NCBI RefSeq assembly: GCF_900109555.1
Contig: NZ_FNZV01000002.1
Span: forward strand, 124,001-188,000
DNA from: Pacificibacter marinus
Lineage (GTDB): Bacteria; Pseudomonadota; Alphaproteobacteria; Rhodobacterales; Rhodobacteraceae
Direction of reading: 5' to 3'
Length of the DNA: 64,000 nt
This document shows, one piece after another, positions 1-10,058 of the stretch (positions are counted from its first letter, which is position 1; each line of letters starts with the position of its first letter). A program made the translations under genes and the position numbers. Under the pieces are notes generated by a model. That model saw nothing but the letters and a program-made list of their open reading frames with translations, searched no databases and was not told the origin of the DNA.

Positions 1-384
1 GTTCAACATCTTCGCGCCTGTGGGCGTGTCATCATAAGACAGGTATTTTGCAAAGACCTTTTGCATCCCGTTGATGTTTTCGTTGATCTTTGCGTCAGTC
101 AAAAGCGGACGCTCATCGGCGCGAAAGCTTGGGTCACCCACTTTAGTGGTGCCGCCCCCCATCAAGGTGATCGGTTGGTGGCCCGTTTTTTGCAACCAAC
201 GTAGCATCATGATGTTCAGCAAATGCCCAACATGCAATGACGCTGCTGTGGCGTCATAGCCTATATAGGTTGAAACAACACCTTTGCTCAGGGCTTCATC
301 AAGGCCTTGATAGTCCGTGCAATCGGCCAGAAAGCCGCGCTCGATCATCACTGCCATAAAGTCTGATTTTGGGTGGTATGTCAT
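1..384 (-). CDS. tyrS: Tyrosyl-tRNA synthetase, N-terminal part (cut by window start)
   Basis: Charges tRNA-Tyr with tyrosine in the cytoplasm. The visible 128 codons begin [10 protein letters not shown] and carry the class I signature region: [15 protein letters not shown], whose last four residues are the HIGH-type ATP-binding motif, followed by the [13 protein letters not shown] segment typical of bacterial TyrS. The C-terminal part of the catalytic domain, with the KMSKS loop, and the S4-like domain lie outside the window. The gene is transcribed away from anmK, with about 70 bp between the two start codons, an arrangement seen in related alphaproteobacteria. Identification is firm from the motif and its spacing. 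Confidence 0.95.
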   Translation of the reverse strand, partial: MTYHPKSDFMAVMIERGFLADCTDYQGLDEALSKGVVSTYIGYDATAASLHVGHLLNIMMLRWLQKTGHQPITLMGGGTTKVGDPSFRADERPLLTDAKINENINGMQKVFAKYLSYDDTPTGAKMLN

Positions 385-454
385 TGCTCATTATCCATTT
401 GTAGGGCGTGCGATGCCTGATATATCTGGCCAAACGCCAAAGGGAAAGAGTGTC

Positions 455-1549
455 ATGTCAGCGAAAAACAAAGCTACGCCGATTTGGGTCGCGGGTTGCA
501 TGTCTGGCACGTCTTTGGACGGGGTCGATGTGGCGCTTTTGCACACAGATGGCGAGACCATTTTTGACTTTGGCGACAGTTATTTCCGCGCCTATTCTAA
601 ATCTGAACAAGCCCTTTTACGGTCGCAATTGGGGCTTTGGGCCGCATCCGAGGCTGCGGTTGAATTGATCGAAACGGCGCACTCTGAAGCATTGTCACAG
701 GTGCAAGGGTTTGAAATGGTTGGGTTTCACGGGCAAACTTTTGCTCATGATCCCCAAGGGCTTGGTACATATCAAGCGGGCGATGGCGGGGTCTTGGCGC
801 AGATCACGGGCAAGCCTGTGGTTTGGGACTTTCGCTCGAACGATGTGAAAATGGGCGGGCAGGGTGCGCCGCTTGCACCGTTTTTCCACCACGCTTGTGC
901 GCGCTATATCAAAGCGACTGAGCCTGTTGTTTTTTTGAACCTTGGCGGTGTTGGCAATCTGACGTGGGTTGATCCCTTGATCGAAAATCCCGCCGATACG
1001 GGCGCTTTGCTGGCATTTGACACAGGGCCTGCGAATGCGCCGATCAACGATCTGATGCAGACACGGTTGGGCAAATCATACGATGAAAATGGCGATTTGG
1101 CCGCGACAGGTCAAGTGGATGCAGCCCTTTTGGGTCAGTTCATGCGTCACTCTTATTTTTTGAAAATGCCACCTAAGTCGCTTGATCGAAACGATTTTCA
1201 CGATGTCTTAGCGCAGGTCGCGCATCTAAACGACGCCGATGCTGCAGCCACTTTAACGGCTATGGCGGCCGCATCTGTGGCGCAAGGGATGGAGCATTGC
1301 CCCCGCCCGCCTGCACGGGTGCTGGTCTGTGGTGGCGGCAGCAAAAACGCGACACTGATGGCGATGATCGCCGCTGGCGTGGATTGCCCCGTTGTGCCGA
1401 TCGAGACGGTCGGTTTGGACGGCGACATGTTGGAAGCCCAAGCCTTTGCCTACCTCGCCATGCGCGTCACCCGTGGCCTGCCAACGTCGTGCCCGACGAC
1501 CACAGGCGTCGCGGCTGCGATTGGGGGCGGGCGGGTGTCGCGGGGGTGA
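455..1549 (+). CDS. anmK: Anhydro-N-acetylmuramic acid kinase
   Basis: Phosphorylates 1,6-anhydro-N-acetylmuramic acid from cell-wall turnover to MurNAc-6-phosphate, feeding peptidoglycan recycling in the cytoplasm. The 364-residue product has the family landmarks: [15 protein letters not shown] near the N-terminus (phosphate-binding P-loop of the ASKHA fold), [11 protein letters not shown] around residue 90, and [13 protein letters not shown] around residue 190. The reading frame is open further upstream (to 317), but the ATG at 455 is chosen because AGGGAAAGAG lies just before it and the conserved protein begins there. The length is normal for the family. It is divergent from tyrS. Confidence 0.95.
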   Translation: MSAKNKATPIWVAGCMSGTSLDGVDVALLHTDGETIFDFGDSYFRAYSKSEQALLRSQLGLWAASEAAVELIETAHSEALSQVQGFEMVGFHGQTFAHDPQGLGTYQAGDGGVLAQITGKPVVWDFRSNDVKMGGQGAPLAPFFHHACARYIKATEPVVFLNLGGVGNLTWVDPLIENPADTGALLAFDTGPANAPINDLMQTRLGKSYDENGDLAATGQVDAALLGQFMRHSYFLKMPPKSLDRNDFHDVLAQVAHLNDADAAATLTAMAAASVAQGMEHCPRPPARVLVCGGGSKNATLMAMIAAGVDCPVVPIETVGLDGDMLEAQAFAYLAMRVTRGLPTSCPTTTGVAAAIGGGRVSRG

Positions 1550-1820
1550 CAAGGGTGAGCTAGAGGTGAGTGTGACCCGTAGGTTGAATTTTCGCTTGAG
1601 GCGAAGAGATTACAAATCATTAGGGCCCTAATAAATAGGCCGTTCTAGGCATCAAGCTTGGCTGTAAGCCTCCAAGCTATGAGAGCATTGAAATGAAGCG
1701 AGGCCAGCGTTTCGTAAATTAGGCTGTTATATGGTCCGTTGCTCGCGATTAGACCTGACTGTTTATGTGAGATTTGCATCTTTTGATGATGATCTTACGA
1801 ATGCAGGTATTTTTTCTAAT
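1550..1820. other. Intergenic stretch between anmK and the enolase terminator
   Basis: No credible gene is seen. The stretch is richer in A+T than the flanking genes. It contains a perfect 14-bp palindrome, attagggccctaat, at 1619-1632. No T-tract follows the palindrome, so it does not read as a terminator; an operator or a mobile-element trace are both possible. Because the flanking genes converge here (anmK plus, eno minus), a regulatory role at a promoter is unlikely. Confidence 0.4.
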
Positions 1821-1849
1821 AAAAAGCCCCACCAAATTGGCGGGGCTTT
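1821..1849 (-). terminator. Rho-independent terminator of eno
   Basis: Read on the minus strand, the stem AAAGCCCCgCC / GGtGGGGCTTT with an AATT-centred loop is followed by TTTATT. It lies about 60 bp past the eno stop codon. Confidence 0.85.
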
Positions 1850-1908
1850 CGTAATTTAGTCATTCGACCTCAGCATGGCACCAATAATGCCCGCCGCGGC
1901 TCGCGGCC

Positions 1909-3213
<1,305 letters not shown>

Positions 3214-3232
3214 TTACGGGCCATTCATGCGC

Positions 3233-3260
3233 TTGATAGCAGGCCAGAACAGCGCGTCAA
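3233..3260 (-). promoter_or_regulatory. Predicted sigma70-type promoter of eno
   Basis: On the minus strand TTGACG (-35, at 3255-3260) and TATCAA (-10, at 3233-3238) are separated by 16 bases. Transcription would start near 3226, giving a leader of about 40 bases before the eno ATG at 3186. This is a pattern match only. Confidence 0.5.
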
Positions 3261-3262
3261 CA

Positions 3263-3276
3263 ATTGAGCGCTAACA
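3263..3276. promoter_or_regulatory. Probable CceR-type operator, proximal site
   Basis: The 14-mer attgagcgctaaca matches TGTTAGCGCTAACA, a form of the palindrome reported for the LacI-family regulator CceR of Rhodobacterales, at 11 of 14 positions, with an intact right half. It abuts the -35 element of the predicted eno promoter, a position suited to control of that promoter. CceR controlling central carbon genes is established in Rhodobacter; its action here is inferred. Confidence 0.45.
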
Positions 3277-3290
3277 TAAGGTCACTTTGG

Positions 3291-3306
3291 GTGTTAGCGG
3301 TAACAC
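3291..3306. promoter_or_regulatory. Probable CceR-type operator, distal site
   Basis: The sequence gtgttagcggtaacac is a near-perfect inverted repeat with six-base arms GTGTTA and TAACAC. Its inner 14-mer matches TGTTAGCGCTAACA at 13 of 14 positions. It sits 29 bases upstream of the proximal site, about three helical turns, so the two could be bound cooperatively. The fur-family gene ends at 3374 and points toward this region, so eno is the likely target. Confidence 0.55.
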
Positions 3307-3373
3307 TTTTTGGGACTCCCTGTGTAAATGTGACAGTCTGGGGCCAACTTTGGCCAAACGTGTCAACGTTTTG

Positions 3374-3787
3374 TCACTCAGACGTTATTTTAACCCCAAA
3401 CAGCTCAAGCCGATGCCCCGTCAACCGATAGCCAAGCTTGGTTGCGATCTTGTCTTGCAAGGCTTCAATTTCGGGGTCAACAAATTCGATCACCTTGCCT
3501 GTATCCACATCAATCAAGTGATCATGATGGGCGCGTCCTGCGGCTTCGTATCGTGCGCGCCCATCCCGAAATTCGACTTTTTCCAAAATCCCACAGGCTT
3601 CGAGCGTTTTCACTGTGCGATATACGGTCGCCAATGAAATCTTTGAATCTTGCGCATGGGCACGGGCATGCAGTTCTTCTACGGCAGGATGATCTTTTGC
3701 CAGATCCAAAACCTGAGCAATGATTTTACGTTGGCCCGTCATGCGTAGCCCGTTTTGTTTGCAGCGGTCTAAAATCGTATCAGGCAT
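3374..3787 (-). CDS. Fur/Mur-family metal-responsive repressor
   Basis: A DNA-binding regulator of the ferric uptake regulator superfamily, 137 residues. The N-terminal winged helix (about 1-80) includes RMTGQRKIIAQVL and the recognition-helix region SLATVYRTVKTL. The C-terminal metal-binding and dimerisation part contains HHDHLIDVDTGKVIEF, which resembles Fur/Mur proteins of alphaproteobacteria more than Irr (which has an HHH haem motif) or Zur. In this group such proteins often sense Mn2+ (Mur) or Fe2+; the sequence alone does not say which. It lacks the usual C-terminal CxxC pairs. It is transcribed alone, convergent toward the eno operator region. Confidence 0.85.
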   Translation of the reverse strand: MPDTILDRCKQNGLRMTGQRKIIAQVLDLAKDHPAVEELHARAHAQDSKISLATVYRTVKTLEACGILEKVEFRDGRARYEAAGRAHHDHLIDVDTGKVIEFVDPEIEALQDKIATKLGYRLTGHRLELFGVKITSE

Positions 3788-4067
3788 GATGTTTTCCAGT
3801 GGTCTTGGCGAAATGGGGTATCGAGGCAGGGGCGGTCATCTTGCCACCTTACCAAACCCAAACCCGTTTGAAAAATGCTCAAACCTCTGTGTGGTCTCTC
3901 TAAGGGCAAGAGATGAAGTGGACGTTATCATTAGAATTTGATGCGAGTTGCAAAACCAAAGTTCTTTTTAACCTTTTCATGCGAATCCTGCCTCGACTTT
4001 AAAACCGAATGTGTAGGTACCCAAACCTTATGGCGAATGGTGCGTAGAACTTATGGAGATTGCCTGA

Positions 4068-4709
4068 ATGTCTTTGATGGAAAACTCGAAACGCGCCTTT
4101 GATGAGGCTACGAATGCAAGTCAAATTGAAAAGATTTTGGAGGGCGCCTGCAAACTGATCGATGAAACAGGGTTTTCAAATTTTTCCATGTCAGAACTGG
4201 CGCGGCGCGTTGAATTGGCAAAGGGGGCGATTTATCTCTTTGCTGAAACCAAAGAAGAACTGTTTGCGGAAATTTATCTTAAATCGTTAGAGGCATATAT
4301 CTCAATCGTGATGCCTCATGCGGCTATGGACACCGCCCTTACGGCGGAAATGTTGATCGCCGCCAAAGAAGTCCCGTTGTTTTTACCGTTGCTGGCGCGT
4401 TTCACGACAACCATTGAACCAACATTGCCCCGCGATGGCTTGATTGAAACCAAGCGTCAGGTCGCAGTGCAAATGGAACGCTTTGCGGCCCGTCTGATCA
4501 AAACCCGCGGGTTGGAACACGAACGGGCTATGGATTTGGCCCAAGCGCTATTTGTCGCGCTGCAGGGCGCGTCGCATTTGGCCGCAGAAAAGCCCGAGCA
4601 CTTTGAAGGGTTGCCCGACGATGTCAAAGCGCTCTACTCGTTGACAGATTTTGACGAAGCTTTTGCACGGGTCGCACGTATGATCCTGCGCGGCGCAGCC
4701 AGTTCTTAA
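4068..4709 (+). CDS. TetR-family transcriptional regulator
   Basis: A 213-residue one-component repressor candidate. The helix-turn-helix lies at about residues 17-63, with DETGFSNFSMSELARRVELA followed by KGAIYLFAETKEELF, the usual TetR_N pattern. The C-terminal ligand domain is not close to any subtype I can name. The ATG at 4068 is preceded by GGAG at a suitable distance. The gene is divergent from the fur-family gene, and the Na+/H+ antiporter gene downstream converges on it, so its target could be itself or a distant gene. No clear operator was found in the 280-bp upstream gap. Confidence 0.85.
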   Translation: MSLMENSKRAFDEATNASQIEKILEGACKLIDETGFSNFSMSELARRVELAKGAIYLFAETKEELFAEIYLKSLEAYISIVMPHAAMDTALTAEMLIAAKEVPLFLPLLARFTTTIEPTLPRDGLIETKRQVAVQMERFAARLIKTRGLEHERAMDLAQALFVALQGASHLAAEKPEHFEGLPDDVKALYSLTDFDEAFARVARMILRGAASS

Positions 4710-4759
4710 AGTACTGACGTCGTGCATCTCATCGTTTTTTTCGGCTCATGCCCTTTGGT

Positions 4760-6034
4760 TCAATCCATGTCCAATTCGGGTTCACGCCCAACCCGTTTGG
4801 CGAGTGGCGCGACGGTCAACCCTTGGATGATAATTGAAAAAATCACCACCATATAAGTCGCTGTAAGGATCAAAGGTTTCCATTCGCCGTCCGGCAAAGA
4901 CAAAGCCAAGGCGACGGAAATCCCACCTTTTAAACCACCCCAAGTCATGATGGGGATCACGCCTGGGGAAAAGCTGCGAAAGGGTTTGAGTACGGTCACG
5001 GGCACTGCAACCGCTGCAAACCGTGCGATCAAAGCCAAAACAATCGCGGCGGCCCCCGCAATGACGGATGCACTGTCTAAGGCGATGGCAAAGACTTCAA
5101 AGCCGATCATCAAGAACAGCACAGCGTTGAGAATTTCATCAATCATTTTCCAAAAAGCGTCGACATATTTGCGGGTCTCATCTGACATGCCATATTGAGA
5201 CCCCACATCGCCGATCAAAAGCCCCGCGCAGACGGCCATAATCGGTGCAGAAACATGCAAGGCAACTGCCAAAGCATAGCCCCCCAAAGCAAGGCCAAGT
5301 GTGATCAACACTTCCAATGAATAATCATCGATCAGTCGCATCACGCGAAAGGTTAACCAGCCAAGAACGATGCCTAAAATCGCACCGCCCATGGCCTCTT
5401 GTGCGAACAAAATGGATGCGCCCATGACCGCGCTTTCACTTGATCCATGTACATCTGCGTGGCCTGTCGTTGTGGCAAAGGCCAGCCCTGAGAGAACCAA
5501 AAACACCACATAGCCAACGCCATCGTTGAACAGGCTTTCCCCTGCAATTTTGGTCTCTAGGCTTTTGCGCAAAGACGCTTGGCGCAAAACACCCAAAACT
5601 GCGACAGGGTCTGTGGGCGAGATCAGGGCACCAAAGGTCAAGGCAATCAAGATTGGCATCCCCGTGAGCCAACTAAACCCGATGCCGAAAATCACAGTCG
5701 ATAGGGCGACGCCCATTGTGGCCATCAAAACCACAACGCGCCACTGCGCCCGCAGATCGGAAATTTTCACATGCATCGCGCCGGCGAACAGCAACATCCC
5801 CAACATGCCTTCCAGCAGTGCGCCTGAAAAATCGACAGATAGGACCGTGGCGCGAATGGTTTCTTCGACGCTCATTGCAGGCCAAATGGCATCAAGACCG
5901 ATCACGACGACAGAGGCAATCAAAGCCACAACCAAGATGCCAATAGAGCTGGGCAGCTTCAAAAACAGATAGTTGATCGCGCCGAATGCGCCCGCTAGAA
6001 CAATAAGAAGGGACGCAATTTGCAAAAATGTCAT
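4760..6034 (-). CDS. Na+/H+ antiporter of the CPA1 (NhaP-like) family
   Basis: An inner-membrane exchanger predicted to export Na+ (or K+) in return for H+, for pH and salt homeostasis. The 424-residue protein is hydrophobic throughout, with roughly a dozen membrane segments. Family markers are SPTDPVAVLGVLR around residue 140 (transport-site Asp), ESLFNDGVGYVVF around residue 165 (FNDG motif of CPA1) and TWGGLKGGISVALAL near the end. The start is taken at the ATG at 6034 (MTFLQIASLL). An upstream in-frame start (6079) would add 15 polar residues that are not typical. There is no long cytoplasmic C-terminal domain, unlike plant-type NHE proteins. Confidence 0.9.
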   Translation of the reverse strand: MTFLQIASLLIVLAGAFGAINYLFLKLPSSIGILVVALIASVVVIGLDAIWPAMSVEETIRATVLSVDFSGALLEGMLGMLLFAGAMHVKISDLRAQWRVVVLMATMGVALSTVIFGIGFSWLTGMPILIALTFGALISPTDPVAVLGVLRQASLRKSLETKIAGESLFNDGVGYVVFLVLSGLAFATTTGHADVHGSSESAVMGASILFAQEAMGGAILGIVLGWLTFRVMRLIDDYSLEVLITLGLALGGYALAVALHVSAPIMAVCAGLLIGDVGSQYGMSDETRKYVDAFWKMIDEILNAVLFLMIGFEVFAIALDSASVIAGAAAIVLALIARFAAVAVPVTVLKPFRSFSPGVIPIMTWGGLKGGISVALALSLPDGEWKPLILTATYMVVIFSIIIQGLTVAPLAKRVGREPELDMD

Positions 6035-6100
6035 GGACGCTGCCTTTTGATAGCCTGTTTCAAACAGTCTATCACGCAATGTTCAAAGGCACACCTATTC

Positions 6101-6847
6101 TCAGGTTTGCGCCGTTGTATTCGGTGTGTTCCGCATCGCAAGGTCGGCCCAGATCGGCAAATGATCAGAGGCGCGGCGCGACAGGTCCGTTTCAACCACA
6201 CCAGCATCGCGCATTTCCAGCTCGCGGCTCAGCGCAATTCTGTCTAGCGCCGCCACGGGGCGTGCGGCATGAAACGAACGACCGGGGGCGATGACATCAA
6301 ACGCATCTTTGAGCGGGGACAAGCCGCCAGTGCGCGACCATTCGTTGAAATCGCCCAAGATCACAGTGGGGCGATCATCCATCTGCGCAAGAGCTGCGCG
6401 AATGGCATGCAGTTGATGTTGCCTGTTGGGGCGTAGCAACCCTAAATGCACCGCGATCACCCGCAGATGCGCCAGATCGACGGCAACAGCGCCGCGCGGT
6501 TCTAGCCCCGGTAAATCCAAACGTGTGACCTGTTCCACCATAACGCCTTTGCGGATCAACACCGCGTTGCCATGCCAACCGACAGACACGGCAGAGGTGG
6601 CAACAGGCACGGCCGTGAAATCAGTATGCGTTTCAATCATGCGTGGCGGCAATGCGGCAGGGCGCGGGCCAAGGCGCATATCGGCCTCTTGTAGCGCCAC
6701 GACGTCGGCGTCGATGCTGTTGATCACGTCCAAAACACGCCCCGGAGCGCGTTTTCCATCGGTGCCACGACATTTGCGCAGGTTGTAAGATGCCAAACGC
6801 ATCTCAAGCGGAGTTGATACGACTGTCTCTATCTCTTTGTGGGTCAT
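6101..6847 (-). CDS. Endonuclease/exonuclease/phosphatase (EEP) family hydrolase
   Basis: A Mg2+-dependent phosphodiesterase of the EEP fold, about 248 residues. Visible active-site motifs are LASYNLRKC (Asn), ALQEADMRLG (metal-ligand Glu), VILGDFNEW (Asp and Asn) and ASDHLPIWADL (Asp-His pair at the C-terminus). No signal peptide is apparent, so it is probably cytoplasmic. The substrate cannot be read from the sequence; DNA, RNA, phospholipid and sugar phosphates are all hydrolysed in this superfamily. The start is uncertain: GTG at 6868, ATG at 6847 (used) and an ATG near 6802 are all in frame without a clear ribosome-binding site. Confidence 0.8.
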   Translation of the reverse strand: MTHKEIETVVSTPLEMRLASYNLRKCRGTDGKRAPGRVLDVINSIDADVVALQEADMRLGPRPAALPPRMIETHTDFTAVPVATSAVSVGWHGNAVLIRKGVMVEQVTRLDLPGLEPRGAVAVDLAHLRVIAVHLGLLRPNRQHQLHAIRAALAQMDDRPTVILGDFNEWSRTGGLSPLKDAFDVIAPGRSFHAARPVAALDRIALSRELEMRDAGVVETDLSRRASDHLPIWADLAMRNTPNTTAQT

Positions 6848-6929
6848 AGGTTTAATATGGGGTCTCACATTCGGATTTGCACCCTAAAACGGGGTTAAAT
6901 CGTCAAAGCAGTTCTAGGAAAGATGCCCC

Positions 6930-7592
6930 ATGCGCTTTAAACGCCCCCGAAATGTTTTACCAGACGCGACATTTTCCACCAAAATTATCTGGTTTTTGCT
7001 TATCCTTGCTTTTGTCGCGGGGGTGTTCACGGGGCGGTATGCATCGGCATTTTTGGCGTTGGGCACTTTTGCTCTGACATTGGTGCCATTGGTCGTCGCA
7101 CGGCGCTTTGATGTTTATGTGCCGCGCCGGTTTATGGGCGCGATCATTTTGTTCATCTTTGCCACGTTGTTCTTGGGCGAGGTGGTCGATTTTTACAACC
7201 GCTATTGGTGGTGGGATGTGGTGCTGCACGGCGGGTCCGCTTTGGGCTTTGGTTTGATCGGGTTTCTTGCGGTGTTCATGATGTTTCAGGGTGACAGGTT
7301 CGCTGCGCCGCCTTTGGCCATCGGGGTGTTTGGGCTTTGTTTCGCCATCAGCATCGGTGCTCTTTGGGAAATTTTCGAATACGCAATGGACCAAACTTTT
7401 GGCACGTCTATGCAAAAAAATGGGCTGCAAGACACGATGTGGGACCTGATTGTGGATACGATTGGCGGGTTGGTTGGCAGTGGCGCTGGGGTGATTTATC
7501 TGATCCGCGATTCCGACGCCCCTTTTGCGACGTTCTTTCGCGATATCATCACCCGCAACAAACGGCTTTTCGCCAAATACCGCTCAAAGTAA
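6930..7592 (+). CDS. YjdF/DUF2238-like integral membrane protein
   Basis: A 220-residue inner-membrane protein of unknown function with about six hydrophobic segments. The family pattern is seen in WWWDVVLHGGSALGFGLIGF around residue 90, in ALWEIFEYAMDQ around residue 145 and in LQDTMWDLIVDTIGG around residue 170. These conserved Asp, His and Glu residues near the membrane hint at metal or lipid handling, but no activity is established for the family as far as I know. The N-terminus is basic (MRFKRPR), and the C-terminal tail after the last segment is also basic. AGGAAAG precedes the start. It is followed by selO on the other strand, with one base between the two stop codons. Confidence 0.75.
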   Translation: MRFKRPRNVLPDATFSTKIIWFLLILAFVAGVFTGRYASAFLALGTFALTLVPLVVARRFDVYVPRRFMGAIILFIFATLFLGEVVDFYNRYWWWDVVLHGGSALGFGLIGFLAVFMMFQGDRFAAPPLAIGVFGLCFAISIGALWEIFEYAMDQTFGTSMQKNGLQDTMWDLIVDTIGGLVGSGAGVIYLIRDSDAPFATFFRDIITRNKRLFAKYRSK

Positions 7593-7593
7593 T

Positions 7594-9015
7594 TTAGGTG
7601 CCGCAAAAGGTGTTGGGTACGATTTCATGTGTCAGCGGCGGGCGCGTTAGATCGATATCGTCGGGTGAGAGATGCATAGGGTCAGACAAAACGCGCGCCA
7701 AGCGTTGCGCAGGGGCAAAATCGCCCTCGATTGCGGCTTGAATAGCCTGTTCCAATTGGTGCGTGCGCGGAATGATTTTCGGATTGGCCGCATTCATCGC
7801 AGCACGTGCGTCGTCATCCAACGTGACGCGCGCCTGCCACTTTTCAAACCACAGATCAAAGGCACTGGGGTCCGTAAATTCATCGCGTGCTGTACCCGTG
7901 CTGAGCCCTGCAAAGACATTGGTGAAATCTGCGTGCTGGGTTTGCATTAGATCCAATAGCTCTTGAGCCAACTCTAAATCCGTCTCATCAGGCGATGTAA
8001 TGCCAAGTTTCGCGCCAAAAACACTGCGCCATTCTGCCTGAAAGATGGCAGGAAAACTGTTCAAAACATCCGTTAAGCTTTCAACTGCGGCCTCTTGCCC
8101 GCCAAGCTCTTCGCTGAGCAGTGGCACAAAACATGAGCCAAGCTGCGCTAAATTCCATCCGGCAATATTGGATTGCTGATCAAAGGCATAGCGCCCTTGA
8201 TGGTCGATAGATGAAAAACACGCATTGGATGCATAGCTGTCGATAAACGCGCAGGGGCCATAGTCGATTGTTTCGCCTGAAATGGCCATATTGTCGGTGT
8301 TCATCACGCCGTGTACAAACCCTAGGCCCATCCATTTTGCGATCAATTTTGCCTGTGCCGCGACAATGGATTCGTAGACGCCAAGGGTGTCTGCTGCCTG
8401 CGGAAAGTGGCGTTCGCGCACATGATCGATAAGCAATTTAACAGCAGACGTATCGCCTTGGGCCGTGAAATATTGAAAGGTACCAACACGAATATGGCTG
8501 GCGGCAACCCGGGTGACAACGCCACCAGGATAGGCGCGTTCGCGTTGCACACGTGCGCCCGTGGCGGTCGCAGCCAAAGCGCGCGTTGTCGGCACGTTCA
8601 TGGCCGCCATGAATTCAGACACGATGTATTCGCGCAAAACGGGCCCAAGCCAATTTCGCCCATCCCCGCTGCGTGAATAGGGGGTGCGCCCTGCGCCTTT
8701 GAGTTGAATGTCAAAGCGGCCTTGATCGGTGACGACTTCGCCCAGCAAAATAGCACGCCCATCTCCAAGGCGCGGCACCCAGCCCCCAAATTGATGCGCG
8801 GCATAGACTTGCGCGAGTGGGTCAGCGCCTGTTGGCACGGTGTTGCCCGCCAAAATATCCGGGCGTTCAGACCATTCACTGACCCCCAGTTGCGCTGCCA
8901 ATTTTGTGTTGAACAAAATAATTTCTGGCGTGGGCACGGGGGTCGGATCGACCTTTGAAAAGAACCGTTCAGGCAGGCGCGCGTAGCTGTTGTCAAACTG
9001 TGTCATGATGTCCAT
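7594..9015 (-). CDS. selO: Protein adenylyltransferase SelO (YdiU/UPF0061 family)
   Basis: A pseudokinase-fold enzyme that transfers AMP from ATP to hydroxyl groups of protein substrates; SelO homologues are linked to redox stress responses. The 473-residue protein has the family blocks: VYAAHQFGGWVPRLGDGRA around residue 85, FDIQLKGAGRTPYSRSGDGR around 115, and the catalytic and metal-binding region VHGVMNTDNMAISGETIDYG around 240. It ends in TFCGT: a Cys near the C-terminus, replacing the selenocysteine of eukaryotic SelO, which can form a regulatory disulfide. The start may instead be the ATG at 9006 (MTQFDNSYARLP), three codons later. Confidence 0.93.
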   Translation of the reverse strand: MDIMTQFDNSYARLPERFFSKVDPTPVPTPEIILFNTKLAAQLGVSEWSERPDILAGNTVPTGADPLAQVYAAHQFGGWVPRLGDGRAILLGEVVTDQGRFDIQLKGAGRTPYSRSGDGRNWLGPVLREYIVSEFMAAMNVPTTRALAATATGARVQRERAYPGGVVTRVAASHIRVGTFQYFTAQGDTSAVKLLIDHVRERHFPQAADTLGVYESIVAAQAKLIAKWMGLGFVHGVMNTDNMAISGETIDYGPCAFIDSYASNACFSSIDHQGRYAFDQQSNIAGWNLAQLGSCFVPLLSEELGGQEAAVESLTDVLNSFPAIFQAEWRSVFGAKLGITSPDETDLELAQELLDLMQTQHADFTNVFAGLSTGTARDEFTDPSAFDLWFEKWQARVTLDDDARAAMNAANPKIIPRTHQLEQAIQAAIEGDFAPAQRLARVLSDPMHLSPDDIDLTRPPLTHEIVPNTFCGT

Positions 9016-9052
9016 GCGCCTTACCTAAGGATTGCTCAAAGGGCTTCAAGGG

Positions 9053-9991
9053 TTAGAGTGTGCCGATGTTTTTGGTCAGCAGCGCAAAGAATGCATCCGC
9101 ATCCACGTCGCCGATAAACATGGCATTCGGGGCACGGTCTGTCACGCCCCACCAATCAGCCACGGTCATCCCGCGTGTCAGTTCGGATTTGGTTTCGATT
9201 TCCACATTGATAAAGCGGCCTTTGAACATATCGGGATCAATCACATAGGCAATCACGGTTGGATCATGCAAAGGCCCGCCTGCAGAACCATATTTTTCGA
9301 TGTCAAATCGCTCAAAGAAATCCATCCATCCGATCACAACATCGCCGACATGTCCCATGGATTTGAACGGCTCAAGGCGCGCTTGTGTCACCAAGGCTTT
9401 GTGGGTCACATCCAATGGCATGACTGTGATTTTGACACTGGATTTAAACACGATATCGGCGGCTTCTGGATCAACGTAGATGTTGAATTCTGCGGCGGGT
9501 GTGATGTTGCCCACTTCAAAATAGGCCCCGCCCATCAGCACGATTTCTTGCACACGCTCAACGATATCAGGCGCTTTTTCAAAGGCGGTGGCAATGTTTG
9601 TGAGCGGTCCAAGTGGGCACAGTGTTACAGTACCACTTGGCTCATTTCGAATAGTTTCGATAATAAAATCAACGCCGTGACCATCTTGTAGAGGCATTGT
9701 CGGATCGGGCAATTCGATGCCATCCAGACCTGTCGCGCCGTGAACGTGCTCTGCAGTCACCAAAGGCTGCACCATTGGGCCATCACACCCTGCGAACACC
9801 AAAACATCTGGGCACCCTGCAACTTCGCACACTTTGCGCACGTTTTTTGCGGTCAAAGCGACAGGGACATTGCCCGCTACGGCTGTGATCCCCAAAACAT
9901 CAATTTCAGGGGCGGCAAGCGCCAGTAAAATGGCGACCGCGTCGTCTTGTCCGGGGTCCGTGTCGATGATGATTTTACGTGGGTGCGCCAT
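9053..9991 (-). CDS. Inosine-uridine-type nucleoside hydrolase
   Basis: Cleaves the N-glycosidic bond of ribonucleosides to base plus ribose, in salvage or catabolism. The 312-residue protein starts MAHPRKIIIDTDPGQDDAVA, in which DTDPGQDD is the Ca2+-binding signature. Further family marks are AEFNIYVDPEAADIVF around residue 165 and a His-Asp pair in GPLHDPTVIAYVIDP around residue 240. AAAGG precedes the chosen ATG at 9991; an upstream in-frame start at 10015 lacks this support. No transport gene is adjacent. Base specificity (purine, pyrimidine or mixed) cannot be told from what is visible. Confidence 0.9.
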   Translation of the reverse strand: MAHPRKIIIDTDPGQDDAVAILLALAAPEIDVLGITAVAGNVPVALTAKNVRKVCEVAGCPDVLVFAGCDGPMVQPLVTAEHVHGATGLDGIELPDPTMPLQDGHGVDFIIETIRNEPSGTVTLCPLGPLTNIATAFEKAPDIVERVQEIVLMGGAYFEVGNITPAAEFNIYVDPEAADIVFKSSVKITVMPLDVTHKALVTQARLEPFKSMGHVGDVVIGWMDFFERFDIEKYGSAGGPLHDPTVIAYVIDPDMFKGRFINVEIETKSELTRGMTVADWWGVTDRAPNAMFIGDVDADAFFALLTKNIGTL

Positions 9992-10058
9992 GAATGAAAC
10001 CTTTGAGTAAAGCAAATCAGAGGGTCACATTGGCGCGGGAAAAATCGGATGTAAAGTC

